A stretch of DNA of 51,220 bases, from contig NZ_LMQP01000003.1 of NCBI RefSeq assembly GCF_001425405.1, forward strand, positions 726,819-778,038, in the 5' to 3' direction. The position numbers and the translations under genes are program-made. The notes beneath the pieces were generated by a model. That model was not told the DNA's origin, did not search any database, and worked only from the letters and a program-made list of their open reading frames with translations. Every line of letters begins with the position of its first letter. Position 1 is the first letter of the stretch. The DNA is from Sphingomonas sp. Leaf412 (GTDB taxonomy: Bacteria > Pseudomonadota > Alphaproteobacteria > Sphingomonadales > Sphingomonadaceae). This document shows positions 1-10,258 of the stretch, in pieces.

Positions 1-417
1 CAGTCCGAGCGACAGCGGCAGGCGTAGCGCGATCCACCCCGCGGGCGCCAGATCGTGCGCCACGATCGCGCGGTCCACCGCCAGTGCCGCGACCAGCGCG
101 CCCGCGAGCACCAGCAGCGACGGGCCCGGCCATGTCTGCCCGGTCCACCACGGCAGGGCGGTGGCGAGCGCGAGGAGCGAGGGCGCGACCGCGGCGATCC
201 ACAGCCATGCGGGCGTCCGCTCGCCGCCGCGGGTGGCGAGGCCCCACCAGGTGCCGCCGAGGAAGCTGAGGATCAGCGCGGCATAGGCAAAGGCGAAGGC
301 GAGCGCGGCGAAGCGGGTGGCGGGGTCGTCCTTCAGCAGGACCATCACCGCGAACGCCTGCGGCAGCAGCCCGGCATAGCCCAATATCCGGGCGAGCCGC
401 GGGACCGATCCGTTCAT
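1..417 (-). CDS. DUF3429 family membrane protein (3' end outside window)
   Basis: The visible 139 codons start at the ATG at 417 and run off the left edge, so the C-terminus is missing. The protein is very hydrophobic, with about four membrane segments and the motif SFLGGTWWG around residue 52, typical of DUF3429 inner-membrane proteins of unknown function. The start codon overlaps the stop of ruvX in an ATGA arrangement, so it is probably co-translated with ruvX and the upstream DUF3089 gene. The family assignment rests on the FLGG-WWG motif and the membrane pattern. No function can be stated. Confidence 0.75.
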   Translation of the reverse strand, partial: MNGSVPRLARILGYAGLLPQAFAVMVLLKDDPATRFAALAFAFAYAALILSFLGGTWWGLATRGGERTPAWLWIAAVAPSLLALATALPWWTGQTWPGPSLLVLAGALVAALAVDRAIVAHDLAPAGWIALRLPLSLGL

Positions 418-899
418 GCGCGCACCTCCACCCGTACCAATGCGTCGATCGCGGCCTGCAATATGTGCGCCGCCGCGGCCGAATCGATCCGGTCGGCGCG
501 CTTCGCGCGGCTCATGTCCTGTTCGATCAGCGCGCGTTCGGCGGCGACGGTCGACCAGCGTTCGTCCCAAAGCAGGATCGGGAGCGCGAGGTCGACCATG
601 TTGCGCGCGAAGGCGCGGGTCGATTGCGTGCGCGGGCTGTCGCTGCCGTCCATGCTGAGCGGCAGGCCGATGACGAGGCCGACGATCCCCTGCGTGGCCG
701 CCAGCGTGGCGAGCGCCTCCCGGTCCTTGGTGAACTTCGTCCGGCGGACCAGCAACGCGGGGCTGGCGAAGGACCAGCCGGCGTCGCAGGTGGCGGTGCC
801 GATCGTCTTCGTGCCGACGTCGAGGCCGAGCAGGCGCCCGCCGTCGGGAACGAGCGCGCGGTAATCGGCCGCCGACGTGACGATCGCGCCGGCGGTCAT
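414..899 (-). CDS. ruvX: Holliday junction resolvase-like RuvX/YqgF (pre-16S rRNA nuclease)
   Basis: This 161-residue protein has the YqgF RNase H-like fold signature. [10 protein letters not shown] (about residues 25-34) carries the first acidic residue, [15 protein letters not shown] (78-92) is the family core loop, and DERWST (112-117) holds a second conserved acid. [11 protein letters not shown] segment near the C-terminus supplies the last Asp. The family matures the 5' end of 16S rRNA and was earlier proposed as a Holliday junction resolvase. Length is normal. Its ATG overlaps the stop of the DUF3089 gene and its stop overlaps the DUF3429 start, so the three minus-strand genes form a coupled operon. 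Confidence 0.93.
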   Translation of the reverse strand: MTAGAIVTSAADYRALVPDGGRLLGLDVGTKTIGTATCDAGWSFASPALLVRRTKFTKDREALATLAATQGIVGLVIGLPLSMDGSDSPRTQSTRAFARNMVDLALPILLWDERWSTVAAERALIEQDMSRAKRADRIDSAAAAHILQAAIDALVRVEVRA

Positions 900-1996
900 T
901 GGGCCGCCATCCGCCGCGCGGCATCGGCGCGCACGTCGCCCCAGAACAGGCTGTAGTCGTAGACGTGGTAGTTGTTGCCCGGCAGCGTGTACGGCCCGAC
1001 CTCCGGCGGCGATCCGATCAGCAGCAGGCCGCGCTCGCCGCAGCGTGCGGGGACGAGGCCGGGGGCGATGCGTGCCTGCGTCATGCCCTCGTTGGGCAGC
1101 AGCGTGCCGCGGTTCGCGCTGGCGGGGGCGGTGCCGGGCGTGCCGAGGATGGGGTTGGTACACAGCATCGGCGTGCCGCGCCGCGGCTTGCCGTCGAAGC
1201 CGGTGGTGGCGTCGTAGGTGTCGAGGACCAGCTTCGGGTCCGCAGGCTCCGCGAACGACTGCCACGACAGGATGCAGCCGCGCTGCGCGGGCGCGGTGCA
1301 GGCGGGCAGGCCGAGCGCGGCGAGGTCCGTCGCGGTGGAGACGGGCCAGCCGACGACATAGGCCGCGACGATGCGGCGCTTCAGCGCGGGATCGGTTGCG
1401 ACCCGCTCCCGCAGCAGGCGCGTCAGGTGCAGCGCGCCCTGGCTGTGGCCGGCGAGGATGACGGGTCGGTCGCGCGGAATCGCGGTTAGGAAGGCGTCGA
1501 ACGCGGCCGCGACGTCGCGATAGGCGAAGGCGAGTGCGCGGTCCGCATCCGCCTCGGTCGTCAGGAAGGCGCCGAAGGTCGCCTGCCGATAGCGCGGGGC
1601 CCAGATCTCGCCGACCGCGTTGAACGCGCTCGCCTGTCCGCGGAGGAACAGCGCGGCGCGCGCATTCGCCTCCGCATCGGTGACCGGCGCGTTCCAGTGT
1701 GCGCGGCTGAGGTAGGAGGTGGGGTGGATGAAGAACACCGCCGCGCCGCCGGGCGTCGTGCGCGGCGTGTAGCCGGTGGGAGTCCACAAAGCCGGATTGC
1801 CGGGCAGGTCGGGGCGGGCAAGCCACATCTTCTGCTCGCGATAGGCGGCAGGGCTGAACGGTGCGGCGGTCTGGAAGCGCTCGCCGGGGACCATCGCCAT
1901 CCGCATCAGCTCGACGCCGTAGAAGCGATAGGCGAAGGCGCCCGCGATCGCGAGGACGACCAGCGCGGCGATGACGTAGAGGAATTTGCGGACCAA
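896..1996 (-). CDS. DUF3089 family alpha/beta hydrolase, membrane-anchored
   Basis: The predicted product is 366 residues from a TTG start at 1996, with an AGGTG sequence about 8 nt upstream. The open frame continues upstream but would overlap the gatC promoter region, so I prefer the TTG. Residues 5-24 form one hydrophobic signal-anchor helix. [10 protein letters not shown] (88-97) and GHSQG (183-187, nucleophile Ser185) are hallmarks of DUF3089, an alpha/beta-hydrolase family of unknown substrate. The catalytic domain probably faces the periplasm. It is first in an operon with ruvX (ATGA overlap) and divergent from gatC. Hydrolase activity is inferred from the nucleophile elbow only. Confidence 0.8.
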   Translation of the reverse strand: MVRKFLYVIAALVVLAIAGAFAYRFYGVELMRMAMVPGERFQTAAPFSPAAYREQKMWLARPDLPGNPALWTPTGYTPRTTPGGAAVFFIHPTSYLSRAHWNAPVTDAEANARAALFLRGQASAFNAVGEIWAPRYRQATFGAFLTTEADADRALAFAYRDVAAAFDAFLTAIPRDRPVILAGHSQGALHLTRLLRERVATDPALKRRIVAAYVVGWPVSTATDLAALGLPACTAPAQRGCILSWQSFAEPADPKLVLDTYDATTGFDGKPRRGTPMLCTNPILGTPGTAPASANRGTLLPNEGMTQARIAPGLVPARCGERGLLLIGSPPEVGPYTLPGNNYHVYDYSLFWGDVRADAARRMAAQ

Positions 1997-2116
1997 GCGG
2001 GAAGCACCTGCGGCATCGCGGCACGATCGCCGCGATCGATCCGTGGCGCATGATCGCGGACGGCGCAACAGCGCGACGGTTGCGCGCGACGCGCGGGGGG
2101 TGGTAGCGGCAACGGC

Positions 2117-2404
2117 ATGTCCGTCGACACCGCCACCGTCCGCCGCATCGCCGGCCTCGCCCGCATCGCCATCTCCGACGAGGAGGCCGCGCGCCTGTCG
2201 CCCGAGCTGGGCAATATCCTCGACTGGATCGAGCAATTGTCGGAGGTCGACACGTCCGCGGTCGAGCCGATGACCGCGGTGATCCCCAACACGCTGCGGC
2301 TGCGCGACGATGTCGTCACCGACGGCGGCGTGCGCGACAAGGTGCTGGCGAACGCGCCGCAGGCGGAGCACGGGTTCTTCACCGTGCCGAAGGTGATCGA
2401 ATGA
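2117..2404 (+). CDS. gatC: Asp-tRNA(Asn)/Glu-tRNA(Gln) amidotransferase subunit C
   Basis: This 95-residue protein matches GatC throughout: [16 protein letters not shown] at the N-terminus, then the [18 protein letters not shown] segment, and a C-terminal tail containing [10 protein letters not shown]. GatC is the small scaffold that wraps GatA and GatB so that Glu-tRNA(Gln) and Asp-tRNA(Asn) mischarged in the cytoplasm can be amidated. It is the first gene of gatC-gatA-(beta-helix gene)-gatB, separated from gatA by 145 bp that are almost filled by a palindromic repeat. Confidence 0.95.
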   Translation: MSVDTATVRRIAGLARIAISDEEAARLSPELGNILDWIEQLSEVDTSAVEPMTAVIPNTLRLRDDVVTDGGVRDKVLANAPQAEHGFFTVPKVIE

Positions 2405-2416
2405 GCGGTCGCACCC

Positions 2417-2542
2417 CCTTCGTCACCCCGGCGAAGGCCGGGATCCAGCAAGGACTCGTCATCCGGGCGAACGCCGGGATCTCGTGCCGAAAGGGCACGC
2501 TCAATAACGCAAAGACCCCGGCGTCCGCCGGGGTGACGAAGG
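2417..2542 (+). repeat. Palindromic repeat family R3, nested copy between gatC and gatA
   Basis: The outer arms CCTTCGTCACCCCGGCG and its near-complement around 2525-2542 enclose further GCCGGGATC and CGTGCC/GGCACG hairpins. A second, shorter copy lies at 24044-24123. It is non-coding, and its position inside the gatCAB transcript means the structure will be present in the mRNA. Confidence 0.8.
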
Positions 2543-2549
2543 CTTCGAC

Positions 2550-4034
2550 ATGACCGACCTCACCGACCTCGGCATCCGCGACCTGCGCGACGGGTTCCGC
2601 GCCGGGCAGTTCAGCGCGCGCGACGTCGCGACCGCGTTCAACGCCGCGGTCGCCGCCGCGACGCCGCTCAACGCCTTCCTGGTCGAGACGCCCGACCACG
2701 CGCTCGCCGCCGCCGATGCCGCCGATACCGCGCGCGCCGCGGGCGACGCGCCGAAGCCGCTGGCGGGCGTGCCGATCGGGATGAAGGACCTGTTCTGCAC
2801 CAAGGGCGTCGCCAGCACCGCGGCGAGCCACATCCTCGAGGGCTTCGTCCCCGAATACGAATCCACCGTGTCGCAGAAATTGTGGGACGCGGGCGCGGGG
2901 ATGCTGGGCAAGCTGAACATGGACCAGTTCGCGATGGGATCGTCGAACGAGACCAGCCATTTCGGCAACGTCATCAGTCCGTGGCGCCGCGCGGATGGCG
3001 GCAATGCGCCGCTCGCCCCCGGCGGGTCCTCGGGCGGCAGTTCGTCGGCGGTCGCGGCGCGCATCGCCCCCGGCGCGACGGGCACCGACACCGGCGGCTC
3101 GATCCGGCAGCCCGCGGCCTTCACGGGCATTTCGGGGATCAAGCCGACCTATGGCCGCTGTTCGCGCTGGGGCGTGATCGCCTTCGCCTCGTCGCTCGAT
3201 CAGGCGGGGCCGATGGCGCGCGACGTGCGCGATTGCGCGATCATGCTGGAAAACATGTGCGGCTTCGATCAGAAGGACGCGACCAGCCTCGACCTGCCGG
3301 TGCCGCAGTGGGAGGCGGGGCTGAACGCTGGCCTGAAGGGCAAGCGCGTCGGCGTGCCGAAGGAATATCGCGTCGACGGCATGCCGCCCGAGATCGAGGC
3401 GTTGTGGCAGCAGGGCATCGACTGGGTGAAGGATGCGGGCGCGGAGGTGGTCGAGGTATCGCTGCCGCACACGAAATATGCGCTTCCCGCCTATTACATC
3501 ATCGCACCGGCGGAGGCGTCGTCGAACCTCGCGCGCTACGACGGCGTGCGCTACGGCCTGCGCGACCTGCCCGAGGGTGCGAACCTTCAGGAGATGTACG
3601 CACGGACCCGCGCCGAAGGGTTCGGCGACGAGGTGAAGCGCCGCATCCTGATCGGCACCTACGTCCTGTCGGCGGGCTTCTACGACGCCTATTACACGCA
3701 GGCGCAGAAGGTCCGCGCCCTGATCGCGCGCGATTTCGAGCGTGCGTGGGAGGCGTGCGACGTCCTGCTGACCCCCACCGCGCCGTCCGCGGCGTTCGCG
3801 CTGGGTGAAAAGTCGGCGGATCCGATCGCGATGTACCTGAACGACGTCTTCACCGTGCCCTCGTCGCTGGCGGGCCTGCCCGCGATGAGCGTGCCGGGCG
3901 GCGTCGACGCCATGGGCCTGCCGCTGGGGTTGCAGATCATCGGCCGCCCGCTGGACGAGCAGGGCGTCCTGAACGCCGCGCTGGCGATCGAGGAACGCGC
4001 CGGGTTCGTCGCGCGGCCGGAGCGCTGGTGGTGA
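2550..4034 (+). CDS. gatA: Asp-tRNA(Asn)/Glu-tRNA(Gln) amidotransferase subunit A
   Basis: This 494-residue amidase-signature enzyme releases ammonia from glutamine for transamidation of mischarged tRNA. The Ser-cisSer-Lys triad is readable: Lys in GMKDLF (about residue 76), the cis-Ser in the GGSSGGSS loop (about 156-163), and the nucleophile Ser in [10 protein letters not shown] (about 180-189). The remaining Gly/Ser-rich amidase core is intact and length is normal. The ATG at 2550 follows the repeat by a few bases. Its TGA stop overlaps the GTG start of the beta-helix gene. Confidence 0.97.
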   Translation: MTDLTDLGIRDLRDGFRAGQFSARDVATAFNAAVAAATPLNAFLVETPDHALAAADAADTARAAGDAPKPLAGVPIGMKDLFCTKGVASTAASHILEGFVPEYESTVSQKLWDAGAGMLGKLNMDQFAMGSSNETSHFGNVISPWRRADGGNAPLAPGGSSGGSSSAVAARIAPGATGTDTGGSIRQPAAFTGISGIKPTYGRCSRWGVIAFASSLDQAGPMARDVRDCAIMLENMCGFDQKDATSLDLPVPQWEAGLNAGLKGKRVGVPKEYRVDGMPPEIEALWQQGIDWVKDAGAEVVEVSLPHTKYALPAYYIIAPAEASSNLARYDGVRYGLRDLPEGANLQEMYARTRAEGFGDEVKRRILIGTYVLSAGFYDAYYTQAQKVRALIARDFERAWEACDVLLTPTAPSAAFALGEKSADPIAMYLNDVFTVPSSLAGLPAMSVPGGVDAMGLPLGLQIIGRPLDEQGVLNAALAIEERAGFVARPERWW

Positions 4035-4975
4035 GGATCGCCGCGCTCGCCGCCCTGGCGCTGGCGGTCCCCGCCTGCGGCACCGCCGCCGCCCCCCAGG
4101 GCCCGGGCGCCGGCCCCGCAACCCTGCGGACGCTGGCCGCACGGCTGAAGTCGGCGAAGGGGGGCGAGACGATCCGCCTCGCGCCCGGCGACTACGGCAG
4201 GGTCGTGTTCCCGCGCGGCGGCCATTCGCCCGCCATCACGGTCGAGGCCACGGGCGCCACGTTCGAAGGGCTGGTGCTGAACGGCACCGGCGGCGTCACG
4301 GTGCGCGGGGGGACGATCCGGGGGACGGGCGGGCGCAGCTACGGCATCGGCATCCGCGACAGCGACGGCGTGCGCATCGAGGGCATGTCGATCACCAATA
4401 CCCACCGCGGCGTGGTGGTGAACGAAAGCAGGAACGTGGCGCTGGTCGGCAACGAACTGACCGGGCTGATCTCCGACGGGATCAACATCGCCCTGTCCAG
4501 CCACGTGCTGGTCCAGCGCAACCGCTGCCACGATTTCAGCCCGAACCTGGCGGTGTTCGACGCGGCGGGGAAGAAATTGCGCGACGGCGACCACCCCGAT
4601 TGCATCCAGGCATGGTCCCGCCCGACCCGCGCGCCGGTGAGCGACGTTCAGGTGCTGGACAATGTCATGGAGGGGAACATGCAGGGCATCTTCTTCGGCA
4701 ACCACGTCCGCGGCGGCGTCGACGACGGCGGCTTCGATCGCGTGACGATCAGGGGCAACCGCATCCGCGTGACGATGAGCGGCATCGTCCTCGACGACGC
4801 GCGCGACAGCGAGGTGGCCGACAATCAGGTGTCGCAATTCCCCGGCGCCATCTTCGCCACCCGCCCGGCCTTCCGCCTGAAACCCAACGTGCGCGTGTCG
4901 GGCGCGCGCAACCGCGCGTGCGGGAACGTCGTGACGACCGGCGGCGTGAACCAGGGGGGCGGTCGCTGCCCCTAG
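4031..4975 (+). CDS. Right-handed beta-helix protein, predicted exported lipoprotein
   Basis: A GTG at 4031 overlaps the gatA TGA (GTGA); the GTG three bases earlier is an alternative. The product is about 314 residues. A short hydrophobic leader ends in LAVPAC, a possible but atypical lipobox because of the Pro. The rest is a repeating pattern of short strands rich in Gly, Asn and Val (for example [17 protein letters not shown] and [14 protein letters not shown]), the rhythm of parallel beta-helix proteins of the pectate lyase/NosD type. The fold suggests a polysaccharide-active or surface protein, but no catalytic signature is clear to me. It sits between gatA and gatB with coupled translation, yet nothing links it functionally to tRNA amidation. 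Confidence 0.72.
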   Translation: MRIAALAALALAVPACGTAAAPQGPGAGPATLRTLAARLKSAKGGETIRLAPGDYGRVVFPRGGHSPAITVEATGATFEGLVLNGTGGVTVRGGTIRGTGGRSYGIGIRDSDGVRIEGMSITNTHRGVVVNESRNVALVGNELTGLISDGINIALSSHVLVQRNRCHDFSPNLAVFDAAGKKLRDGDHPDCIQAWSRPTRAPVSDVQVLDNVMEGNMQGIFFGNHVRGGVDDGGFDRVTIRGNRIRVTMSGIVLDDARDSEVADNQVSQFPGAIFATRPAFRLKPNVRVSGARNRACGNVVTTGGVNQGGGRCP

Positions 4976-5038
4976 GCGCCCGGCCCCGCACCCGTCCCGA
5001 CGCACCCCGTCCATCGATCCTGTAGACCGCGAGAAGTC

Positions 5039-6502
5039 ATGGCAGACGCAAGCACAATGTACCGTATCAAGGGCGCCACCGGCGACTGGGAAGTCGTCGT
5101 CGGGCTGGAGGTCCACGCGCAGGTGACCAGCAACGCCAAATTATTCTCCGGCGCCGCGACCGCGTTCGGGGCGGAGCCCAATACGCAGGTCAGCCTGGTC
5201 GATGCCGCGATGCCCGGCATGCTGCCCGTGCCCAACCGCGAATGCATCCGCCAGGCGGTCCGCACCGGCATGGCGATCGAGGCGCAGATCAACAAATGGT
5301 CGCGCTTCGACCGGAAGAATTATTTCTACGCCGATCTGCCGCAGGGGTATCAGATCAGCCAGCTCTATCACCCATTGGTGGGCGAAGGCGCGGTCGAGAT
5401 CGAGGATGCGGGAGAGACGCGCACGATCGGGGTGGAGCGCATCCATGTCGAGCAGGATGCGGGGAAGCTGATGCACGACCAGCATCCGACGCGCAGCTAT
5501 GTCGACCTCAACCGGTCGGGCGTCGCGCTGATGGAGATCGTCAGCCGTCCGGACATGCGGTCGCCGTCCGAAGCCGGGGCGTATCTGCGCAAGCTGCGCG
5601 CGATCCTGCGCTACGTCGGGTCGTGCGACGGCAACATGGAGGAAGGCTCCATGCGCGCCGACGTGAACGTCAGCGTGCGCCGCCCGGGCGAGGAATTCGG
5701 CACGCGGACGGAGACGAAGAACGTCAATTCGGTCCGCTTCGTCATGGCGGTGGTGGAACAGGAGGCGCGCCGCCAGGTGGACGTGATCGAGGACGGCGGG
5801 CGGATCGTGCAGGAGACGCGCCTGTACGACCCCGACCGGAACGAGACGCGATCGATGCGGTCGAAGGAGGACGCGCACGATTACCGCTACTTCCCCGATC
5901 CCGACCTGTTGCCGCTGGTGCTGGACGACGCGTTCCTCGACGAATGCCGTGCCTCGCTGCCCGAACTGCCCGATGCGAAGCGCGCGCGCTACATCGGGCT
6001 GGGCATCACGCCCTACGCCGCGGACGTGCTGACCGCGGAGGTGGAGAATGCGCGCTGGTTCGACGCGCTGCTGGACGCGGGCGCGCCCGCGGTGGCGGCG
6101 GCGAACTGGGTGACCAGCGAATTGTTCGGCGCGCTCAACCGGCTGGGCCGGGGGATCGGCGATTCGCCGGTGCAGCCGGGGCAGGCGGCGGAGCTGCTGG
6201 CGCTGGTCGCGGACGGCACGCTGTCGGGCAGCCTGGCCAAGCAGGTGTTCGAGGCGATGCTGGAGACCGGCGACGCGCCGGGGAAGATCGTCGAGGAACG
6301 CGGGCTGAAGCAGACCAGCGACACCGGCGCGATCGAGGCGGTGATCGCGGACGTGCTGGCGAAGAACCCCGGCCAGCTGGCGCAATATCGCGACGGCAAG
6401 GTCGCGCTGTTCGGCTTCTTCGTCGGCCAGACGATGAAGGCGATGGCGGGCAAGGCCAATCCGGCGGTGGTGAACGAGCTGTTGAAGAAGGCGCTGGGAT
6501 AA
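5039..6502 (+). CDS. gatB: Asp-tRNA(Asn)/Glu-tRNA(Gln) amidotransferase subunit B
   Basis: This 487-residue protein is the tRNA-binding and amino-acid-activating subunit of the GatCAB complex. GatB signatures include [20 protein letters not shown] (about 19-38), [10 protein letters not shown], the conserved Asn/Ser block [19 protein letters not shown], and [13 protein letters not shown]. The helical and YqeY-like tail (about 330-487) is complete. The ATG at 5039 is used, and a second in-frame Met six codons later is possible. Its stop faces the convergent PilZ gene 15 bp away; no terminator hairpin is apparent there. Confidence 0.96.
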   Translation: MADASTMYRIKGATGDWEVVVGLEVHAQVTSNAKLFSGAATAFGAEPNTQVSLVDAAMPGMLPVPNRECIRQAVRTGMAIEAQINKWSRFDRKNYFYADLPQGYQISQLYHPLVGEGAVEIEDAGETRTIGVERIHVEQDAGKLMHDQHPTRSYVDLNRSGVALMEIVSRPDMRSPSEAGAYLRKLRAILRYVGSCDGNMEEGSMRADVNVSVRRPGEEFGTRTETKNVNSVRFVMAVVEQEARRQVDVIEDGGRIVQETRLYDPDRNETRSMRSKEDAHDYRYFPDPDLLPLVLDDAFLDECRASLPELPDAKRARYIGLGITPYAADVLTAEVENARWFDALLDAGAPAVAAANWVTSELFGALNRLGRGIGDSPVQPGQAAELLALVADGTLSGSLAKQVFEAMLETGDAPGKIVEERGLKQTSDTGAIEAVIADVLAKNPGQLAQYRDGKVALFGFFVGQTMKAMAGKANPAVVNELLKKALG

Positions 6503-6517
6503 GGGGCGGGGGAAGGA

Positions 6518-6826
6518 TCAGCGCATCAGCGCGAGGACGCGCGGATAGTCCTCCGGCCCGATCGTCGCGTCGAACTTGCACCCGATGCGGCCGCCCAGCG
6601 ACCAGCGGACCTCCGCCATCACCGCGCCGACCTGCGGCAGGTGGAACGTCAGCCGCGCGCCGACCGCCACGGGTTCGTCGACCCTCGCCATCAGGCCGTG
6701 GGGGGACAGGTTCACGACCAGCACGGGCAATCGCGCGCCCGACGCATCCGACGATCGCACGCGGCGCCACGTCTCGTCGCGCGGCGCGATGCGGTCGTCC
6801 TGCGATGATACCGGGCGCGGGGCCAT
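6518..6826 (-). CDS. Small PilZ-domain protein
   Basis: The 102 residues are essentially one PilZ domain. The second PilZ motif is clear as VNLSPHGLMA (N-x-S-x-x-G), followed by strands ending in RWSLGGRIGCKF. The canonical RxxxR first motif is not evident; Arg residues before it are spaced differently (RDETWRR). Binding of cyclic di-GMP is therefore uncertain. It is a stand-alone gene between convergent gatB and the 3' end of tyrS. A related single-domain PilZ protein is encoded at 13967-14311. Confidence 0.8.
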   Translation of the reverse strand: MAPRPVSSQDDRIAPRDETWRRVRSSDASGARLPVLVVNLSPHGLMARVDEPVAVGARLTFHLPQVGAVMAEVRWSLGGRIGCKFDATIGPEDYPRVLALMR

Positions 6827-6906
6827 GGGGGTCCTTCGGGTGATGGCCTTCCGCTAGATCACCCGCGCCCTAACAACGGGTGAATCGTGCGACCGGATGC
6901 GCGCGG

Positions 6907-8133
6907 CTACGACCAGTCGACGATCCCGTGGTGCTTCTTGCCCGCCGATATGCGCACCGGTGCGCCCGCGGCGGCGACGATCGCGGCCTCGTCCGCCACC
7001 TTCTGCCCGTCCACGCGCGCGCCGCCGCCCTTGATGAGGCGGCGCGCCTCGCCCTTCGACGCGGCGAAGCCCAGCCCGACCAGCGCGTCGACCAGCGCGA
7101 TCGCTCCCGTGGCGGCGATCTGCGGCAACGTTTCGCCCGCGCTCCCCTCCTCGAACGTCCGGCGCGCGGTTTCGGCGGCCTCGTCGGCGGCGGCGCGGCC
7201 GCGGCACAGGGCGGTGGCCTCGTTCGCCAGCACCTTCTTCGCCTCGTTGATGTCCGCGCCCTCCAGCGCGTCCAGCCGCGCGATCTCGTCCAGCGGCAGG
7301 TCGGTGAACAGGCGCAGGAAGCGGCCGACGTCGCGGTCGTCGGTGTTGCGCCAGAATTGCCAGTAATCGAAATGCGGCAATTGATCCTCGTGCAGCCACA
7401 CCGCGCCCGAGACGGACTTGCCCATCTTCTCCCCCGACGCGGTCGTCAGCAGCGGGGTGGTCAGCCCGAATACCTCGGTCCCGTCCATCCGGCGCGCCAG
7501 GTCGACGCCGTTGACGATGTTCCCCCACTGGTCGCTGCCGCCCATCTGCAACCGCACGCCCTGCCGCCGCGCCAGTTCGCGGAAGTCGTAACCCTGCAAT
7601 ATCATGTAGTTGAATTCGAGGAACGACAGCGACTGTTCGCGATCGAGGCGCAGCTTCACCGAATCGAACGACAGCATGCGGTTGACGCTGAAATGCTGTC
7701 CGACCTCGCGCAGGAAGGGGATGTATTCCAGCTTGTCGAGCCAGTCGGCGTTGTTGACCAGCACCGCGCCGGTGGGACCGTCCCCGAACGTCAGGAAGCG
7801 CGCGAAGATGCGCTGGATGCCCGCGATGTTGGCGGCGATCGTCTCGTCGCTCGACAGCTTTCGCGCCTCGTCCTTGAAGCTGGGGTCGCCGATCTTGCCG
7901 GTGCCGCCGCCCATCAGGACGATCGGCTTGTGCCCGGTCTGCTGGAGCCGGCGGAGCAGCATGATCTGGATGAGACTGCCGACGTGCAGCGACGGCGCGG
8001 TGGGGTCGAAGCCGATATAGCCGGGCACGACCTCCCTCGCGGCCAGCGCGTCGAGCGCGGCGGCGTCGGTCGCCTGGTGGACGTAGCCGCGCGACGTGAG
8101 CGTGCGGAGGAGGTCGGATCTGTGGTCGGTCAT
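6907..8133 (-). CDS. tyrS: Tyrosyl-tRNA synthetase
   Basis: The 408-residue class I synthetase starts at the ATG at 8133 (MTDHRSDLL). The HIGH-type motif reads [11 protein letters not shown] (about 42-52), the tyrosine site GSDQWGNI is present, and the KMSKS loop reads KMGKSVSG. The last 65 or so residues form the S4-like tRNA-binding domain ([15 protein letters not shown]). It charges tRNA(Tyr) in the cytoplasm. An in-frame extension further upstream runs into the palindromic repeat at 8158-8212 and was not used. It lies downstream of serS, surE and the NlpD-like gene on the same strand, but the repeat separates it from them. Confidence 0.95.
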   Translation of the reverse strand: MTDHRSDLLRTLTSRGYVHQATDAAALDALAAREVVPGYIGFDPTAPSLHVGSLIQIMLLRRLQQTGHKPIVLMGGGTGKIGDPSFKDEARKLSSDETIAANIAGIQRIFARFLTFGDGPTGAVLVNNADWLDKLEYIPFLREVGQHFSVNRMLSFDSVKLRLDREQSLSFLEFNYMILQGYDFRELARRQGVRLQMGGSDQWGNIVNGVDLARRMDGTEVFGLTTPLLTTASGEKMGKSVSGAVWLHEDQLPHFDYWQFWRNTDDRDVGRFLRLFTDLPLDEIARLDALEGADINEAKKVLANEATALCRGRAAADEAAETARRTFEEGSAGETLPQIAATGAIALVDALVGLGFAASKGEARRLIKGGGARVDGQKVADEAAIVAAAGAPVRISAGKKHHGIVDWS

Positions 8134-8157
8134 GATGCGGGGGCGCTTAGCACAAAT

Positions 8158-8212
8158 TGTGCTTCCGCGAAGGCGGAAGCCCAGACTGGGTTCCCGCCTT
8201 CGCGGGAACACA
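8158..8212 (+). repeat. Palindromic repeat family R2, copy 1
   Basis: TTCCGCGAAGGCGGAA is followed by the self-complementary CCCAGACTGGG and then TTCCCGCCTTCGCGGGAA. Near-identical copies lie at 30323-30377 and 36748-36802, and a half copy at about 12105-12134. It could end transcription of the NlpD-like gene before tyrS. Confidence 0.85.
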
Positions 8213-8215
8213 AAG

Positions 8216-9289
8216 CTACCGCCGCGGCAATTGTCCCACCGGGTCCACCGGCGTGCGCCCGCGGCGCAGTTCGAAATGCAGCTCGGGGCGGTCGGCATAG
8301 CCCGTCTCGCCCGACAGCGCGATCGTCTGGCCGCGCTTCACCGCCTGTCCGCGGCGGACCAGCAGCTTGCCCGCGTGGCCGTAGATCGACGCCCAGCCCC
8401 CGCCGTGGCGCAGGATGACGAGCCCGCCTAGCGCCGCGATCCCGTCGCCGACATAGGCGACGTCGCCGTCCGCCGCGGCCTTCACCGGGGTATCCGCGGG
8501 CACTGCGATCTTGATTCCGTCGTTGCGTTCGCCGCTGGCGCCGGGGCCGAAGCGGCGGACGATGCGGCCGTCGACGGGCCAGGCGAAGCGGCCCGGGGCG
8601 GGGGGCGTGCCCACGACGGCGGTGGTCGACGGCAGGACGCGCCGCGGCCCCGCGACCGGCTTCGCGGGCGGCCGGTTCGCCGCCACCGCGGGCTGCCCGC
8701 CGGTCAGGATCGAATCGATATCGAGGCGGAAGGCGGCGGCGCGTTCCGCCGCGGACGGGCGGCGCGCGGCATCGCCGGGGATCAGCACGCGTTGCCCGAC
8801 ATACAGGACATAGGGTTCGGCCAGCGCGTTGGCGGCGACCACCTCCGCCCAGCGGACGCCGTAGGCGCGCGCGATCGCGATGCCGGTCTGGCCCGGCCGG
8901 ACCAGGTGATAGCGCCCGCCGGGGATCGCCAGCACCTGCCCCGCGGCGATGGCATCGGGGCGGGGAAGGGCGTTGGCGCGCGCGATCGCCTCCACGCCCG
9001 CGCCGGTGCGCGCCGCGACCGCGGTCAGCGTGTCGCCGGGGCGGACGGTGTAGCGCTGGTCCTCCACCGCGCGCGCATCGGGCGCGACGGGGCGGCTTTC
9101 CCACGCCGGGCGCGGCGCGGGCAGCTGGCTGACCCCGGTAGCGGGGCTTTCCACCACCGGCGCGGGAAGCGGCTCGGCCTGCGGCGGCTCGGCCCGTGGC
9201 GGCGGGGCGGGGGGCGGCACGTCATATCCGCCGCCCGGGATGCACGCGCCCAGGAGCAGCGGCGCGACCAGGGCGGCGGCCCGCGTCAT
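8216..9289 (-). CDS. NlpD-like lipoprotein: two LysM domains plus degenerate LytM (M23) domain
   Basis: The 357-residue protein has a lipoprotein signal with lipobox LLGAC (Cys16), a Pro-rich linker, LysM repeats at about 79-124 (YTVRPGDTL) and 127-172 (HLVRPGQTG), and a C-terminal M23/LytM domain at about 245-350. The first zinc-ligand region reads NDGIKIA instead of H-x-G-x-D-I, and the last motif is ELHFELRRG, a pattern also seen in NlpD. I infer an outer-membrane amidase activator acting in septal peptidoglycan splitting, not an active endopeptidase. Its ATG overlaps the surE stop (ATGA). The serS-surE-nlpD order without a pcm gene fits a shortened version of the surE-pcm-nlpD cluster. 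Confidence 0.85.
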   Translation of the reverse strand: MTRAAALVAPLLLGACIPGGGYDVPPPAPPPRAEPPQAEPLPAPVVESPATGVSQLPAPRPAWESRPVAPDARAVEDQRYTVRPGDTLTAVAARTGAGVEAIARANALPRPDAIAAGQVLAIPGGRYHLVRPGQTGIAIARAYGVRWAEVVAANALAEPYVLYVGQRVLIPGDAARRPSAAERAAAFRLDIDSILTGGQPAVAANRPPAKPVAGPRRVLPSTTAVVGTPPAPGRFAWPVDGRIVRRFGPGASGERNDGIKIAVPADTPVKAAADGDVAYVGDGIAALGGLVILRHGGGWASIYGHAGKLLVRRGQAVKRGQTIALSGETGYADRPELHFELRRGRTPVDPVGQLPRR

Positions 9290-10056
9290 CGCCCCCGGTA
9301 GACGTCGGCCAGCCCCGCGAGCGACCGGTGATGCGTCAGGTCGAGCTGGAGCGGGGTGACGGTGACGTATCCGTCCGCGACGGTCGGCAGGTCGGTGCCG
9401 TCCGCCTGCGGCGCGGCGATGCTGCCCAGCGCGAGCCAGTAATAGGGATAGCCGCGCGGATCGGTGCGCGGATCGAAGCGGACGCGGCCATAGTCGCGCA
9501 GCCCCTGCGGCACGACGCGCACGCCCTTCACCTCCCCCGAATCGGGGGCGGGGAAGTTGATGTTGACCATCGTGCGCGGCGCCCAGTCGTGGTCCAGCAG
9601 CGGGCGCAGGACGCGCGCCCCCCATTGCGCGGCATGATCGAACGACACGTCGTCGCCCGGCTCGATCGCGCCGTAGCGCTGGCTGAGCGCGACCGAGCGG
9701 ATGCCCGCCAGCGCCCCTTCCATCGCGGCGGAGACGGTGCCCGAATACATGCAATCCTCCGCCAGATTGCCGCCGCGGTTGACGCCCGACAGGATCAGGT
9801 CGGGCGCGCCGTCCTTCATCAGTTCGGCCAGCGCGATCATGACCGCGTCGGTCGGCGTCCCCGCCACCGCGAAGCGGCGGGCGTCGAACCGGCGGACGCG
9901 CAAGGGGCGGGTGAGCGTGAGGGAGCGGCCCGTCCCCGACTGTTCCTCCGCCGGCGCGACGATCCACACGTCGTCGGACAATTCGGCCGCGATTCGTTCC
10001 AGCACGGCAAGGCCGGGGGCGTGATAGCCGTCGTCGTTGGTCAGCAGGATACGCAT
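9286..10056 (-). CDS. surE: 5'/3'-nucleotidase SurE
   Basis: The 256-residue protein begins MRILLTNDDGYHAPGL, where the Asp pair (8-9) binds the metal, and contains SGVNRGGNLAEDCMYSGTV with the conserved Ser and Asn ligands. SurE dephosphorylates nucleoside 5'- and 3'-monophosphates and short polyphosphate in the cytoplasm. Length and start are typical. Its stop overlaps the start of the NlpD-like lipoprotein gene, so the two are probably translated together. Upstream, 202 bp with an R4 repeat separates it from serS. Confidence 0.96.
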   Translation of the reverse strand: MRILLTNDDGYHAPGLAVLERIAAELSDDVWIVAPAEEQSGTGRSLTLTRPLRVRRFDARRFAVAGTPTDAVMIALAELMKDGAPDLILSGVNRGGNLAEDCMYSGTVSAAMEGALAGIRSVALSQRYGAIEPGDDVSFDHAAQWGARVLRPLLDHDWAPRTMVNINFPAPDSGEVKGVRVVPQGLRDYGRVRFDPRTDPRGYPYYWLALGSIAAPQADGTDLPTVADGYVTVTPLQLDLTHHRSLAGLADVYRGR

Positions 10057-10114
10057 GGGTTCAGGGCCGATCGGGGTTAGGGTTGCACGGGCGCCGGCGA
10101 TCTAGAACGCCGCC

Positions 10115-10208
10115 GTCATGCCGGATCCATTCCGGCATCCATCGTGCCGCGATAGCAAAAAGCGTTGATATGGCGGCACGATGGACCCCGGAACAAGTCC
10201 GGGGTGAC
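10115..10208 (+). repeat. Palindromic repeat family R4, copy 1 (between surE and serS)
   Basis: The sequence opens with GTCATGCCGGATCCATTCCG, holds an inner pair CATCGTGCCGC/GCGGCACGATG around an AT-richer loop, and closes with the hairpin CCCCGGAACAAGTCCGGGG. A second copy with a different inner loop is at 40060-40152. It fills most of the surE-serS gap. Confidence 0.85.
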
Positions 10209-10258
10209 GAAGGGTTGGGGCGAGGTCGCGCGAACATCTTCCGTCAACCGACCGATCA

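Noticed and set aside
2379..4142. Very long open frame on the minus strand opposite gatA
   Set aside because: In GC-rich DNA the reverse frames of real genes stay open. This one is Arg/His/Gln-rich, has no family motif and lies exactly opposite gatA. The same holds for long frames opposite gatB, dnaB, priA, the atp genes and others.
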